DNA of 51,697 nucleotides from Bacteroidota bacterium (lineage in GTDB: Bacteria > Bacteroidota > Bacteroidia > Chitinophagales > Chitinophagaceae). A model generated the notes under the pieces. It was not told the DNA's origin and searched no databases. It saw only the letters and a program-made list of their open reading frames with translations. The translations under genes were made by a program, and so were the position numbers. Shown in pieces: positions 16,447-25,855 of this stretch; position 1 is the first letter of the stretch; each line of letters begins with the position of its first letter. The stretch spans positions 1 to 51,697 of the forward strand of contig JAUZOE010000028.1 in NCBI GenBank assembly GCA_030706605.1, given 5' to 3'.

Positions 16447-19400
16447 CTACATATTATTTTCATTTTCATCAGTTTTGTGCAGAACATCAAACTTCCTATA
16501 GGCTCTGGCAAAAAAATGAGGAAAAATTAAAAGAGAAAAGAACATTGCACAAATAATTCCGCCTATCACTACCCTTGCTAGGGGTCTTGAACTTTCTGAA
16601 CCAATACCATGAGAAATAGCAGCAGGCAACAAACCAATAGCAGCCATTAATGCTGTCATCATTACAGGTCGTACTCTTGAATTTACACCCAGCCTGATAG
16701 CAGTATATAATGATTGATGATGTCCCTTCCTTCTCAGATCCAGATTGTGTTTAAACTCCGTAATTAACAATACCCCAAATAAAATACATATTCCGAACAA
16801 AGCTATAAAGCCAATTCCTGCTGAGATACTGAAATTAGTCCCGGTAATAAACAAAGCGGCGATACCACCTACTATTGCAAAAGGGACATTCAAAAACACC
16901 AATCCGGCATCTTTAAAATTACCAAACATGGAAAATAGTAAGAGAAAAATGAGTAAGAGGCTAATGGGTACCACTTGCTGTAATCTTTTTACGGCCCGTT
17001 GTTGATTTTCAAAATCTCCTTCCCAGGTCATTGCATACCCTTTTTTTAATTGCACGTATTTATAAATTTTTTTCTGGGCTTCCTTTATGGCACTTCCCAT
17101 ATCTCTTCCCCTCACTGAAAATTTTACTGCCGAATATCTCTCATTGGCATCCCTGAAAATAAGGCAGGGTCCTGTTTTGGTGGTAATAGTGGCAATTTCT
17201 TTTACAGGCACTTTGGAACCACTTTCGGTTGGCACCATCAGGTTGCCAATATCAGTTTCTGATCTCCTGAATTCTTCGGGTATCCGTAGCCGTATATCAA
17301 ATTTTTCGATTCCTTCATATAACTGTGAGGCGGCTTTTCCTCCAATTGCCATTTCAATTACCGCATTGGCATCAGCAGTAGCCACACCATACAAAGCCAT
17401 TTTCTGTTGATCAAGATCAATATCCAATTCCGGCTGCCCAAGATTTTTTATTACACCAAGATCCTCGATACCCCTCACTCCTTTTAAAATTTCATATACC
17501 TGGGTTGCCTTGTCTTCCATGTAATTGAGGGAATCCCCAAATATTTTTACACAAATAGATCCTTTTACACCCGATACGGCTTCTTCAATATTATCAGTTA
17601 TCGGCTGGGAGAAATTCAGATCGGCGCCAGGAATAAAACTTAACGCCTTATTCATAGTATCTACCAATTGTTCCTTAGTAATTTTTGGCTTCCAGGAATC
17701 TTCCGGGTATAAAAGAACATCAAATTCATTGTTATAAAATCCGGTTACATCGGTGCCATCATCTGGCCTGCCGGTTTGAGAAACCACATATTTTACCTGT
17801 GGAAACTGAATTATTTTTTTACGAACCTGGTTGGCTATTTCAACAGATTTATCAAGTGAAATACTATACGGCAATTGCACTCTTACATAAATAGAACCTT
17901 CATCAAGTTCAGGAAGGAATTCAGTACCCAAAAATTTAAAAGAGAATAAACCAACCGCAATTACAACTATGGAAATAAAAATGGAAGTACGTTTATGCCT
18001 GGTAGTGAAAGCAAAACTTTTAAGCATAAAGCGACTTAAAAAATTAACAACCGGGTTATGCTTTTCATGAATATTTTTTCGCAATAATAAACTTATCAAT
18101 ACAGGAACCAGTGTTAAAGTAACTATCAAAGCTCCGAGTAAGGCAAAACCTAGCGTATAAGCAAGTGGTGAAAACAATTTGCCTTCTACCTTTTGAAAAG
18201 AGAATATAGGCAACAGGGCAGCGATAATAATCAATTTGGCAAAAAAGATTGCTTTACCTAACTCTGCGCCTTTATTTTTTATTAAGCCTAATTTAGAAAC
18301 TTTATTAAACCTGGCCATTCCCATATCTTTTGCCTTCTGGTCAAGAATTACAAAGATCCCTTCTACCATGACGACTGCCCCATCTATGATAATACCAAAG
18401 TCAATAGCGCCTAAAGAAAGGAGATTTGCCGACATGCCCATAAGCCGCAGGCATATAAAAGCAAAAAGTAAAGCAAGCGGTATTACAATGGATACAATTA
18501 AAGTAGTACGCCAGTTAAACATAAAGAGTGACACAATTAAAGTTACCAGCAATATTCCCTCCACAAGGTTATGCAGCACGGTACCGGTAGCAAAATGAAT
18601 TAAATCTTCTCGGTCATAATAAGGCACGATTTTAGTATCCTGAGGTAACACATTATCATTTATCTTCTGAATTTTTTCTTTTAATGCTTTCATTACCTGG
18701 CTTGGGTTCTCCCCTTTTCGCATTAAAATGATTGCTTCTACCGCATCATCTTCATTGGTAATAATTCTTTTACCGGTTGAATCATATAGTCCGTCTGTTC
18801 TTCCTACATGGCCCAGGCGGGGCAGGTTAGAAATCTCTACATCCGCTATATCTTTTACCAATACCGGTATCCCGTTTACATTTTCTACAATTATATTTTT
18901 TATTTCATTGATATCATTTAACAATCCTATTCCGCGCACTACATATGCCTGGTTGTTGATATTAATTACATCGCCACCAATATTGATATTACTTTTAGTT
19001 ACTGCATTATATACATCCAATGCCGTGATACCCAGGTTGCTTAATTTTCCGGGATCCACTCTTATTTCATAAGCTTTTGTTTCCCCTCCGAAACTCACCA
19101 CATCTGCAACACCGGGTACAGATCTTATTTGCCTGTCCACTACCCAATCCTGTAAAGTTTTGAGTTCCCTGCTATCTCTTATTTTGCTTTTTAAAGTATA
19201 TCTGAATATTTCACCGGTAGGGCCTGTAGGAGGCTGAATAGATGGCGAAACGCCTGGTGGAAGATCTGCATTGGAGATGAGATCATTTACCTGTATTCTT
19301 GCCTGGTCATTGGTAACCCCATCATCAAAAACCAATTTCACATAGGATAGTCCGAATATACTTGTTGATCGTAAACTTATTTTTTTCTGTACAGGATTCA

Positions 19401-19626
19401 TCGAAATCTCGATAGGAATGGTAATAAATTTTTCAATTTCTTCGGCGCTTCTGCCTGGCCATTGCGTAATGATAGTGATCTCAGTATTAGTCACATCTGG
19501 AAATGCTTCAATGGGCATTATTTTAAAAGTGATAATTCCCATCACCAGTAAAACCACCGTGGAAAATATGATAAAATATTTTCTCTTGAGAGAAAATGCT
19601 ATAACAGACTTAAGAATTTTTAACAT
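16447..19626 (-). CDS. czcA: CzcA-type heavy-metal efflux RND transporter
   Basis: The 1059-residue protein is a full-length inner-membrane RND pump with 12 predicted helices and two large periplasmic loops. The fourth-helix motif DFGIIIDGAVVMVE, with two aspartates and a glutamate, is typical of HME-RND pumps for Zn, Co, Cd or Ni rather than Cu/Ag pumps. Other family segments include FPDVTNTEITI and WPGRSAEEIEKFI near the N terminus and TGPTGEIFRY near residue 135. It exports metal ions using the proton gradient through the adaptor and outer-membrane channel encoded just upstream. It lies 16 bp after czcB. Confidence 0.92.
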   Translation of the reverse strand: MLKILKSVIAFSLKRKYFIIFSTVVLLVMGIITFKIMPIEAFPDVTNTEITIITQWPGRSAEEIEKFITIPIEISMNPVQKKISLRSTSIFGLSYVKLVFDDGVTNDQARIQVNDLISNADLPPGVSPSIQPPTGPTGEIFRYTLKSKIRDSRELKTLQDWVVDRQIRSVPGVADVVSFGGETKAYEIRVDPGKLSNLGITALDVYNAVTKSNINIGGDVININNQAYVVRGIGLLNDINEIKNIIVENVNGIPVLVKDIADVEISNLPRLGHVGRTDGLYDSTGKRIITNEDDAVEAIILMRKGENPSQVMKALKEKIQKINDNVLPQDTKIVPYYDREDLIHFATGTVLHNLVEGILLVTLIVSLFMFNWRTTLIVSIVIPLALLFAFICLRLMGMSANLLSLGAIDFGIIIDGAVVMVEGIFVILDQKAKDMGMARFNKVSKLGLIKNKGAELGKAIFFAKLIIIAALLPIFSFQKVEGKLFSPLAYTLGFALLGALIVTLTLVPVLISLLLRKNIHEKHNPVVNFLSRFMLKSFAFTTRHKRTSIFISIVVIAVGLFSFKFLGTEFLPELDEGSIYVRVQLPYSISLDKSVEIANQVRKKIIQFPQVKYVVSQTGRPDDGTDVTGFYNNEFDVLLYPEDSWKPKITKEQLVDTMNKALSFIPGADLNFSQPITDNIEEAVSGVKGSICVKIFGDSLNYMEDKATQVYEILKGVRGIEDLGVIKNLGQPELDIDLDQQKMALYGVATADANAVIEMAIGGKAASQLYEGIEKFDIRLRIPEEFRRSETDIGNLMVPTESGSKVPVKEIATITTKTGPCLIFRDANERYSAVKFSVRGRDMGSAIKEAQKKIYKYVQLKKGYAMTWEGDFENQQRAVKRLQQVVPISLLLIFLLLFSMFGNFKDAGLVFLNVPFAIVGGIAALFITGTNFSISAGIGFIALFGICILFGVLLITEFKHNLDLRRKGHHQSLYTAIRLGVNSRVRPVMMTALMAAIGLLPAAISHGIGSESSRPLARVVIGGIICAMFFSLLIFPHFFARAYRKFDVLHKTDENENNM

Positions 19627-19642
19627 GGTCTTCTTTTAAATT

Positions 19643-20737
19643 TTAATCATTCATTGCTTCATAAATAAGGATTGCATTAGAAGCAATCACTCTATCTCCT
19701 GCCTGAACATCTCCCGAAATGTAACTTCTATCTGCATTGGAACTTATAATTTTTACAGGAGTTGCTTTTACATCAGAAGGGCTTTTATAAACCAAAATAA
19801 AATATTGGCTTTGATCAAAAATCAATGCACTTGAAGGAACACATAAAGCATCACTATTATTTTTATTAATGACATTCACACTTGCAAACATTTCTGGTTT
19901 CAATGCATAATCGTCATTAGGCAACACAACCCGTATTTTCATTACTTTATTGGTAGGATCGAGTACATTCAAAATCTGGTCAACTTTCCCTTTAAATACT
20001 CTTCCGGGATAAGAGAGTGTCGTCACTTCTGCATCATCCCCCATGTGAACCTGGGTAATATTTGATTCATATACATTAGCAATTACCCAAACATTTTTAA
20101 GATCTGAAATAGTAAATAAATTATTAGTATTATCATTACGGATTGCCATGTTACTGTTGATTTGTTTTTCAACAATAAAACCACTTATGGGGGCCCGAAC
20201 TATAAACTCTCCCTGTGTGTTGCCTCCGTTTATCTGGAGAACTTCGTTTGACCTTACCAGTTGTGCTTCTGCCTGCTTATATAATTGCTGTGCAGTTATA
20301 TAATCTTTTTCAGACATAAGACCACTTTTGTACATATCATTTGCAGCATCCATATTTTTCTGCGCTATGAGCAAGTTGGTTTTTGAAGTGATAATGTCAC
20401 TTCCATAACCTGCCATTTCACTACTTCTTATTACACCTAATTTCTGGCCTTTTTGCACATAGTCGCCCAACTGAAAATTTACATCAGTAATAATTCCGCT
20501 CACCATCGGAAAAATCCTGTTTACCTTATCTTCATTGAAGGATACCTTTCCTGTAAGTGTTAATGAATTTACGAGCGGACAATTCATAACAGTATCTATT
20601 TGCAGCGTTTTCATGAGCGAATCGGCAATAACATATTTTTGTTTTGAGACCTCTTTCCCCCGATCGCTGTTACAACTGCAGGCCAGGAAATTTGTAGCCA
20701 ATAAAAAAGATAGAAATATTTTATTTTGAAGCATCAT
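19643..20737 (-). CDS. czcB: RND efflux periplasmic adaptor lipoprotein (CzcB-like)
   Basis: The 364-residue protein starts MMLQNKIFLSFLLATNFLAC and continues into a lipobox ending LACSC, so it is a lipid-anchored membrane fusion protein. A beta-barrel/lipoyl region (GIITDVNFQLGDYVQKGQKL), a helical hairpin around residues 115-160 and the second lipoyl half (FIVRAPISGFIVEKQINSNM) are in the normal order. It bridges CzcA and the TolC-like channel. Two adjacent ATG codons (20737 and 20734) are possible starts. The length is near the short end of the family but complete. Confidence 0.88.
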   Translation of the reverse strand: MMLQNKIFLSFLLATNFLACSCNSDRGKEVSKQKYVIADSLMKTLQIDTVMNCPLVNSLTLTGKVSFNEDKVNRIFPMVSGIITDVNFQLGDYVQKGQKLGVIRSSEMAGYGSDIITSKTNLLIAQKNMDAANDMYKSGLMSEKDYITAQQLYKQAEAQLVRSNEVLQINGGNTQGEFIVRAPISGFIVEKQINSNMAIRNDNTNNLFTISDLKNVWVIANVYESNITQVHMGDDAEVTTLSYPGRVFKGKVDQILNVLDPTNKVMKIRVVLPNDDYALKPEMFASVNVINKNNSDALCVPSSALIFDQSQYFILVYKSPSDVKATPVKIISSNADRSYISGDVQAGDRVIASNAILIYEAMND

Positions 20738-20782
20738 TTTTAAAATTTTAATTTGAATAACCGGTGTTTTAAATACGTATTA

Positions 20783-20947
20783 TTAGTTAAATACAATTTT
20801 ACCAATTGAAAAATTGAGCTGTTCCAAAGCGCTCATTTTATTGAAGCGGAGCTGATTTAATTGTAAAATATTTTGCTTATAAGAATCATAGAAATCCAAA
20901 AATTCAAGCATCGTCAAATTTTTCTTTTGGAAATTGATGGTCACTTC
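20783..20947 (-). pseudogene. Severed 3' end of czcC (54 codons after an in-frame TAG)
   Basis: After the stop at 20948-20950 the same frame continues for 54 sense codons (reading EVTINFQKKNLTMLEFLDFY onward) and ends at TAA 20783-20785. This matches the expected last helices of a CzcC-type TolC protein, so the original gene was about 423 codons. A single C-to-T change turning CAG into TAG would explain the break. Confidence 0.8.
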
Positions 20948-22054
20948 CTATATCATGTGTTGAATATCCGCATCAAATTTTGGATCAAAACTCAACAATA
21001 ATTTTTCTGAGCGTAATGCAGTTATATAATTTGTAGTCACATCGCTATTAACCTGGTCAAGGCCACTCTCATACTGCACTTTACTTTGTTCTACTTGAAT
21101 TTTTGCATTGCTTATATTACCCTGGTTTCGATTAAAAAAAGGAATAGGAATCCCAATACCAATGGAATTATAATTGAGTACATAACTGCCTTGCCTGTCA
21201 TAAGCTACACTCACCGTAAGATCAGGTTTTGCATATGCTTTTTGAAGAGTAAGATTATTATTATTGAAAAGAATATTAGCATTCAATAATTTCAAATCAG
21301 GTCTGTTCATAATGGCAGTATCAATCAATTCCTGGTAATTTAAGTTAGATAGAACAGGCCTGTTTAAGATTGATGTGTCTGCCTGCGGAAGAATAAACTT
21401 GTCAGCAGGAACCCTTAATATCAATTTTAATTCCCCCTGGATAATATCAATATTTGTTTGCAGGGCATTATATTCTGCCTGTAAGGTATAGAGTTGGGAT
21501 TTTATTCTTAACACGTCCATTTTTGCCATATAACCTTTACTAACCTGGTCTTCAAATGCAGGCACCATTTTCTGCAAGGAAGAAATTTCCAACTGGTATA
21601 GTTTGGACGATTGTTCTAAAAAATAAATATTATAAAAATCATTCCGCAAAATATACCGAAGTGTTCTCAGCAAATCATAAAACTGGAACCTGGCTATATC
21701 AATTCCGGACTTAGCCAGGGTAATGACTTTATTTCTTTTGCCTGCAAGCCGTATCAATTGAGAAACCTGGATATTCATTTCCGGTTCAAAGAACCGGTGG
21801 TTGATTGTATTGTAAAATGCGTTTGAATAATCAAACTCAGGGTTATCATATAATCTAGCAGTAATAACAGTAGCCTTTGCAGAATCAATACTGTATTTCT
21901 GGGCAATTAAAGAAAGGTTGTTGGTAAGAAATGAACCCTCAGCCTGCTGCATAGTTTGTTTTAAAGTGTCCTGCCCGCTTAACTTTAAAATATGCTGGCT
22001 ATATGAAATATGGATGCAGAAAATGAAAACAACAAACAGGCAACCCTTTGTCAT
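20948..22054 (-). CDS. czcC: TolC family outer-membrane channel (CzcC-like), truncated by amber codon
   Basis: The 368-residue product has a signal peptide (MTKGCLFVVFIFCIHISYSQ) and two TolC-like OEP repeats of long helices, with DNPEFDYSNAFYN and RPDLKLLNANILFNNNNL as typical elements. It should form the outer-membrane exit duct for the CzcBA pump. Translation stops at TAG 20948-20950, after FDADIQHMI. The following 54 codons in the same frame look like the natural C terminus, so about 13 percent of the protein is lost. The missing part includes the last coiled-coil helix, so the channel is probably non-functional unless the codon is suppressed or the base is a sequencing error. TAG serves as a normal stop elsewhere in the window (for example 35812-35814). 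Confidence 0.85.
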   Translation of the reverse strand: MTKGCLFVVFIFCIHISYSQHILKLSGQDTLKQTMQQAEGSFLTNNLSLIAQKYSIDSAKATVITARLYDNPEFDYSNAFYNTINHRFFEPEMNIQVSQLIRLAGKRNKVITLAKSGIDIARFQFYDLLRTLRYILRNDFYNIYFLEQSSKLYQLEISSLQKMVPAFEDQVSKGYMAKMDVLRIKSQLYTLQAEYNALQTNIDIIQGELKLILRVPADKFILPQADTSILNRPVLSNLNYQELIDTAIMNRPDLKLLNANILFNNNNLTLQKAYAKPDLTVSVAYDRQGSYVLNYNSIGIGIPIPFFNRNQGNISNAKIQVEQSKVQYESGLDQVNSDVTTNYITALRSEKLLLSFDPKFDADIQHMI

Positions 22055-22180
22055 CAGTTTTGTTTTTGATAAGGAAATAAGAGAACGTTTACTCCTGCAA
22101 CGGACAATGAATATTGTCGCATTGAAGAAATAGATTTCAAAAAAAGGAATTAGGTAAACCAGGAAAGTTTCACAAAAAAA

Positions 22181-22561
22181 TTATGCCTTGGGAGGTGGAG
22201 GATTAATCTCTTTTATAAATAAATATGCATATTTATCAGAGGAATTTAAAAAACATTTTTCAGCTTTTTCTTCAAAGAAAGTAATAGTAATGGGTTCAAT
22301 TTTTTGGAATACTAACTCAAATTGCTTTTGCATTTGCCATTCTTTTTGTTGCCTGTTTTTTGTTTCAGGAATTGCGTTGTTATATTTTAAAATAACCTCG
22401 GCAACAAATTCAACATAAGTATCTATATAATTGAAATTATCAGCACCGGATGCATTAGGTGGCATTTGAGCACTAGGAGAATCAATACTCATATTAAGTA
22501 TTTGTAATGCAACAATGAGAGTAAAAAACCTTCCGATATGGTTACGAAAATAGCGCATCAC
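22181..22561 (-). CDS. Hypothetical exported protein, first gene of the czc-like operon
   Basis: This is a 126-residue protein with an N-terminal hydrophobic segment (about residues 10-26), probably an uncleaved anchor or signal peptide. The rest is mostly helical, ending KEINPPPPKA. It has no recognisable domain. It precedes the czcC-like gene by 126 bp in the same direction, so it may be a periplasmic partner or sensor of the efflux system. Two adjacent ATG codons (22561, 22558) could start it. I do not recognise a family. Confidence 0.6.
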   Translation of the reverse strand: MMRYFRNHIGRFFTLIVALQILNMSIDSPSAQMPPNASGADNFNYIDTYVEFVAEVILKYNNAIPETKNRQQKEWQMQKQFELVFQKIEPITITFFEEKAEKCFLNSSDKYAYLFIKEINPPPPKA

Positions 22562-23056
22562 TAATATAAAAATACAATATTAGTCTTGGAAATGTTAATA
22601 ACAACTTAATTACACATTTTATGTATTAATAAATAATCGTACTTTCAGTTTATGACCAAAACAAATTGTATAATCGGTACCTGACACTCTTTTATTTTTA
22701 TCCATTTATTTCAATATAAAAGGTTTGAGCCAGCGTCATAATATTTTAGCTTTCTTTGTCAGCACCTATGATGACTGAAGGTAGCGCACCGCAGCGAGAC
22801 AAAAAACTTCCCCTAAAAATTACTCCGAAGATTAGTCCTCCATCTGGTAGTCATCAAAATATTTAGAATTTATACTTAAAAATATTTAGTTTCTTTATAA
22901 AAAAACTGCTGGACCCTGGATTCGAATTCAAATAACAAAACACATTTCTGCATTCGGACATTAAGAAACGAAAACATTTTTAACAGGTGCGAATGAAAGT
23001 TTTATCCCATAATTTTTAGCCGACAGGCTAATTTTTACTTTAAGTTCAACTTTTCA

Positions 23057-23064
23057 TAAATTTG
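23057..23064 (+). promoter_or_regulatory. Bacteroidota -7 element for ffh
   Basis: TAAATTTG fits TAnnTTTG and predicts transcription starting near 23070, giving a leader of about 70 nt. No clear -33 element is seen. Confidence 0.4.
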
Positions 23065-23072
23065 CACTTTGT

Positions 23073-23105
23073 AAAAGTGAATATTTAATATGTTCACTTT
23101 TTTTT
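23073..23105 (+). terminator. Terminator-like hairpin in the ffh leader
   Basis: AAAAGTGAA (23073-23081) pairs with TTCACTTTT (23093-23101), and a T-run extends to 23105. It sits between the presumed promoter and the ffh start, so it could attenuate ffh transcription. It could also simply be an AT-rich coincidence. Confidence 0.35.
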
Positions 23106-23139
23106 ATCAAACTTCTATATAATTTAATTACTCAATAAT

Positions 23140-24462
23140 ATGTTTGAATCCTTAAGCGACCATTTAGACTCCGCATTTAAAAATTTAAAAGGGCAGGGCA
23201 GAATTACAGAGCTCAATATAGCTTCTACTGTAAAAGATATCCGCCGCGCTTTAGTAGATGCGGATGTCAATTATAAAATTGCCAAAGAATTTACTGATAC
23301 GATAAAAGTAAAAGCTGCCGGCGAAAAAGTAATTAATGCAATAAGCCCCGGCCAGTTAATGATAAAAATCGTAAAAGATGAACTAACCGAATTGATGGGT
23401 GGCGTTGCAATTGACCTGGATCTTAGTGGAAATCCGGCAGTTATTTTAATCGCAGGCTTGCAGGGAAGTGGTAAAACCACCTTCAGTGGCAAGTTGGCTA
23501 ATTATCTAAAAACAAAAAAAGGAAAATCGCCTTTATTAGTCGCAGCAGATGTGTATCGCCCGGCCGCAATTGAACAATTAAATATTTTAGGCGGGCAAAT
23601 TAATGTAGACGTATATAGCGAACCAGATAATAAAGACGTGGTTGCAATAGCACAAAATGCCATTAAAGAAGCAAAAGCAAAAAATAAAAATGTAGTAATA
23701 ATAGATACAGCAGGCCGTCTTGCTATCGATGAAGTGATGATGACTGAAGTTGCTAATATAAAAGATGCGCTAAATCCTAAAGAAATTTTATTTGTGGTGG
23801 ATAGTATGACGGGACAGGACGCCGTAAACACGGCTGCTGCTTTTAATCAGCGGTTAAACTATACCGGCGTTGTACTTACCAAATTAGATGGCGACACACG
23901 CGGTGGTGCTGCCATTTCCATAAAATATACCGTGGATAAACCTATTAAGTTTGTGAGCAGCGGTGAAAAAATGGATACTCTGGATATTTTTTATCCTGAA
24001 AGGATGGCTCAACGTATTTTAGGTATGGGAGATATTGTAAGTCTTGTAGAAAAAGCCCAGGAGCAATTTGATGAAGTACAGGCAGCAAAACTGGAAAAGA
24101 AAATCAGGAAGAACCAGTTTGATTTTGAAGATTTTAAAACCCAGCTACATCAAATAAAAAAAATGGGCAACCTGAAAGATTTGATGGGAATGATACCAGG
24201 TGTAGGAAAACAAATAAAAGATGTTGATATTAATGATGATTCATTTAAGGGCATAGAAGCTATGATCAATTCAATGACACTGGAAGAACGTCGCAATCCC
24301 GATTTAATAAATCCCAGCCGTAAACAACGTATCGCAAAAGGGAGCGGAAAAGATATCGCTGAGCTTAACCAGTTCATAAAACAATTTGACCAAATGAAAA
24401 ATATGATGAAAATGATGAATAAAATGCCCATGGGGAAAATGGCAGGTTTAGGGAAAAAATAA
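23140..24462 (+). CDS. ffh: Signal recognition particle protein Ffh
   Basis: The 440-residue GTPase binds signal peptides of nascent membrane proteins and works with SRP RNA and FtsY. The N domain (about 1-88) precedes the G domain, with G1 GLQGSGKTTFSGKLA, G3 DTAGRLAIDEVMM and G4 TKLDGDTRGGAA. The M domain runs from about 295 to the end and finishes in a methionine-rich tail (MKNMMKMMNKMPMGKMAGLG). Length and motif order are normal. It is followed 146 bp later by rpsP, and this pairing with translation genes is common. Confidence 0.96.
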   Translation: MFESLSDHLDSAFKNLKGQGRITELNIASTVKDIRRALVDADVNYKIAKEFTDTIKVKAAGEKVINAISPGQLMIKIVKDELTELMGGVAIDLDLSGNPAVILIAGLQGSGKTTFSGKLANYLKTKKGKSPLLVAADVYRPAAIEQLNILGGQINVDVYSEPDNKDVVAIAQNAIKEAKAKNKNVVIIDTAGRLAIDEVMMTEVANIKDALNPKEILFVVDSMTGQDAVNTAAAFNQRLNYTGVVLTKLDGDTRGGAAISIKYTVDKPIKFVSSGEKMDTLDIFYPERMAQRILGMGDIVSLVEKAQEQFDEVQAAKLEKKIRKNQFDFEDFKTQLHQIKKMGNLKDLMGMIPGVGKQIKDVDINDDSFKGIEAMINSMTLEERRNPDLINPSRKQRIAKGSGKDIAELNQFIKQFDQMKNMMKMMNKMPMGKMAGLGKK

Positions 24463-24528
24463 AAAAAAATTAAACTCAAATATTATTGAAATTGAATAGT
24501 TTATAAAAATAATTTAATTATTGATTTG

Positions 24529-24536
24529 TATTTTTG
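24529..24536 (+). promoter_or_regulatory. Bacteroidota -7 element for rpsP
   Basis: TATTTTTG fits TAnnTTTG and lies 73 bp before the rpsP ATG. It also lies inside the longer rpsP frame that opens at 24534, which argues against that upstream start. Confidence 0.4.
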
Positions 24537-24608
24537 GTTAAGTCCTCTTATCTTCGCTTTCCTTTAGAAACTAAATTTAATCACAACCCAAAAAAATTTC
24601 TATTTTTT

Positions 24609-25112
24609 ATGGCTGTAAAAATGAGATTGCAACGTCATGGTTCAAAAAAGAGACCATTTTACTTTATTGTAGTTGCAGATTCCCGAAGCCCCCGAGATGG
24701 TAAGTTCATTCAAAAACTAGGTTCTTACAATCCATTAACTGTTCCTGCTAGTATACAGGTAGACCGACAAAAAGCTTTAGAATGGCTGCACAAAGGTGCA
24801 CAGCCTACTGATACTGTTCGTCGTATCCTGAGCTTTAAAGGAGTTCTTTACCTGAAGCATTTGCTTCGTGGTGTGTCACTTGGCTTATTTGATGAAGCTG
24901 CTGCTATGGAAAAATTTACCAAATGGAGCAGTGAACATGATTCAGAATTTGCAAAACGGCAGGAAACTCACAAAAAAGCAAAAGTTGCCAGTCGTCCGGT
25001 TTTTGTAAAAAAAGCGGAACCTGTAAAAGAGACAGCTCCTGAAGTGGCACCGGTAAATGCTGAAACAACTACAGAAGGCGCTGAAGAAGATACAAAAACT
25101 ACAGAAGAGTAA
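24609..25112 (+). CDS. rpsP: 30S ribosomal protein S16
   Basis: I chose ATG 24609, which gives 167 residues starting [20 protein letters not shown], the normal S16 start. The open frame to 24534 has no conserved sequence. The S16 core covers about residues 1-85. A C-terminal extension of about 80 residues, rich in Lys, Ala, Glu and Thr, is typical for Bacteroidota S16. The protein helps fold the 5' domain of 16S rRNA. The gene ends in front of a strong intrinsic terminator and converges on the atp operon. Confidence 0.95.
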   Translation: MAVKMRLQRHGSKKRPFYFIVVADSRSPRDGKFIQKLGSYNPLTVPASIQVDRQKALEWLHKGAQPTDTVRRILSFKGVLYLKHLLRGVSLGLFDEAAAMEKFTKWSSEHDSEFAKRQETHKKAKVASRPVFVKKAEPVKETAPEVAPVNAETTTEGAEEDTKTTEE

Positions 25113-25139
25113 TATATCTTTTATAAAAAAGCTTTAAAA

Positions 25140-25170
25140 AGCTGCCTCGTTCAATGAGGCGGCTTTTTTT
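25140..25170 (+). terminator. Intrinsic terminator after rpsP
   Basis: AGCTGCCTC (25140-25148) pairs with GAGGCGGCT (25156-25164) as a 9-bp stem with one G-T pair and a 7-nt loop. A T-run follows on the + strand. Confidence 0.85.
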
Positions 25171-25215
25171 GTTTAGCCGTATGGCATCCGTCTTTTATAA
25201 AACAGAACTTATCCA

Positions 25216-25257
25216 AATAGAAAAAATCCCCGGACAACCAGAGATTTTTCTATTTTA
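25216..25257. terminator. Bidirectional terminator between rpsP and atpH
   Basis: AATAGAAAAAATCCCCGG and CCAGAGATTTTTCTATT form a long imperfect hairpin around ACAA. It lies 27 bp beyond the atpH stop and shows that the atp transcript ends here, without atpA or atpG. Confidence 0.6.
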
Positions 25258-25283
25258 TTTTAAGTTATTTATTTCCTGTTATT

Positions 25284-25844
25284 CTATCTCAGCTTATGAA
25301 TATAATCGTTATTAGCAAATTGCTTTTTCACATCATTCAGGTCTCTTAATATACTGGCATCAATTAATTTCCCTTCCATCTCTAAAACAAAACCTCCAAT
25401 TAATTTTTCATCAACCAGGGTTTCTAAATGCAAATGGTCAAAAGAAGATGAAGCCTTAATTTTAATAATAAATGTATCGGTTAATTCTTTACTTATAGAA
25501 GAAGCCGTAGTTAATTTAGCATTATGAAGCCCCTTTATTTTATTATACTGAGTAAGGAACGATGTAACAATTCCCGGCAAATTTGATTCCCTGTTTTTAT
25601 TGCAAAGCAATTGCAAAAATGTTTCAGATATTTTAGAAATTTTTCCACCGGTTATCGCATTGATAATTTTATATTTTTTATCAGATTTTATGATAGGGCT
25701 ATCAAGCATTAAAACAAAATCACGGTTCTTTAAAATTAACTGAAACAATAAGATATCGGCATGAACTTCTCCAAGTTGTTTTAACTCAGTAGCCAGATCA
25801 ATAAGACTTTTTGCATATCGCTGTGATAAACGTGGATTATTCAT
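25284..25844 (-). CDS. atpH: ATP synthase F1 subunit delta
   Basis: The 186-residue protein joins the F1 head to the b-subunit stator. The N-terminal domain begins MNNPRLSQRYAKSLIDLATE. The C-terminal segment LIGGFVLEMEGKLIDASILRDL matches the conserved delta/OSCP end. It is 11 bp downstream of atpF and is the last atp gene here. In most related genomes atpA and atpG follow, but here a terminator and rpsP do. Confidence 0.93.
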   Translation of the reverse strand: MNNPRLSQRYAKSLIDLATELKQLGEVHADILLFQLILKNRDFVLMLDSPIIKSDKKYKIINAITGGKISKISETFLQLLCNKNRESNLPGIVTSFLTQYNKIKGLHNAKLTTASSISKELTDTFIIKIKASSSFDHLHLETLVDEKLIGGFVLEMEGKLIDASILRDLNDVKKQFANNDYIHKLR

Positions 25845-25855
25845 AACTAAATAAA

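Larger units (their letters stand above)
22562..23139. other. Intergenic region with an inverted repeat and a 31-codon ORF
   Basis: About 580 bp lie between the czc-like operon and ffh, which diverge. The gap holds the 7-bp inverted repeat GATGACT (22770-22776) / AGTCATC (22849-22855). The repeats bracket a short ORF (22771-22866, starting MTEGSAPQRDKKLPL) that is more GC-rich than its surroundings. The ffh promoter region lies at the right end. No RNA gene was recognised. Confidence 0.45.

Noticed and set aside
20948-20950. Amber codon reassigned to an amino acid in this genome
   Set aside because: The SDR gene ends normally at TAG 35812-35814 and other genes show no internal TAG.
22908-22930. 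Segment GGACCCTGGATTCGAATTC resembles the 3' arm of a tRNA on the minus strand
   Set aside because: The opposite half of the T-stem and all other arms are missing. There is no acceptor pairing, so it is at most a tRNA fragment.
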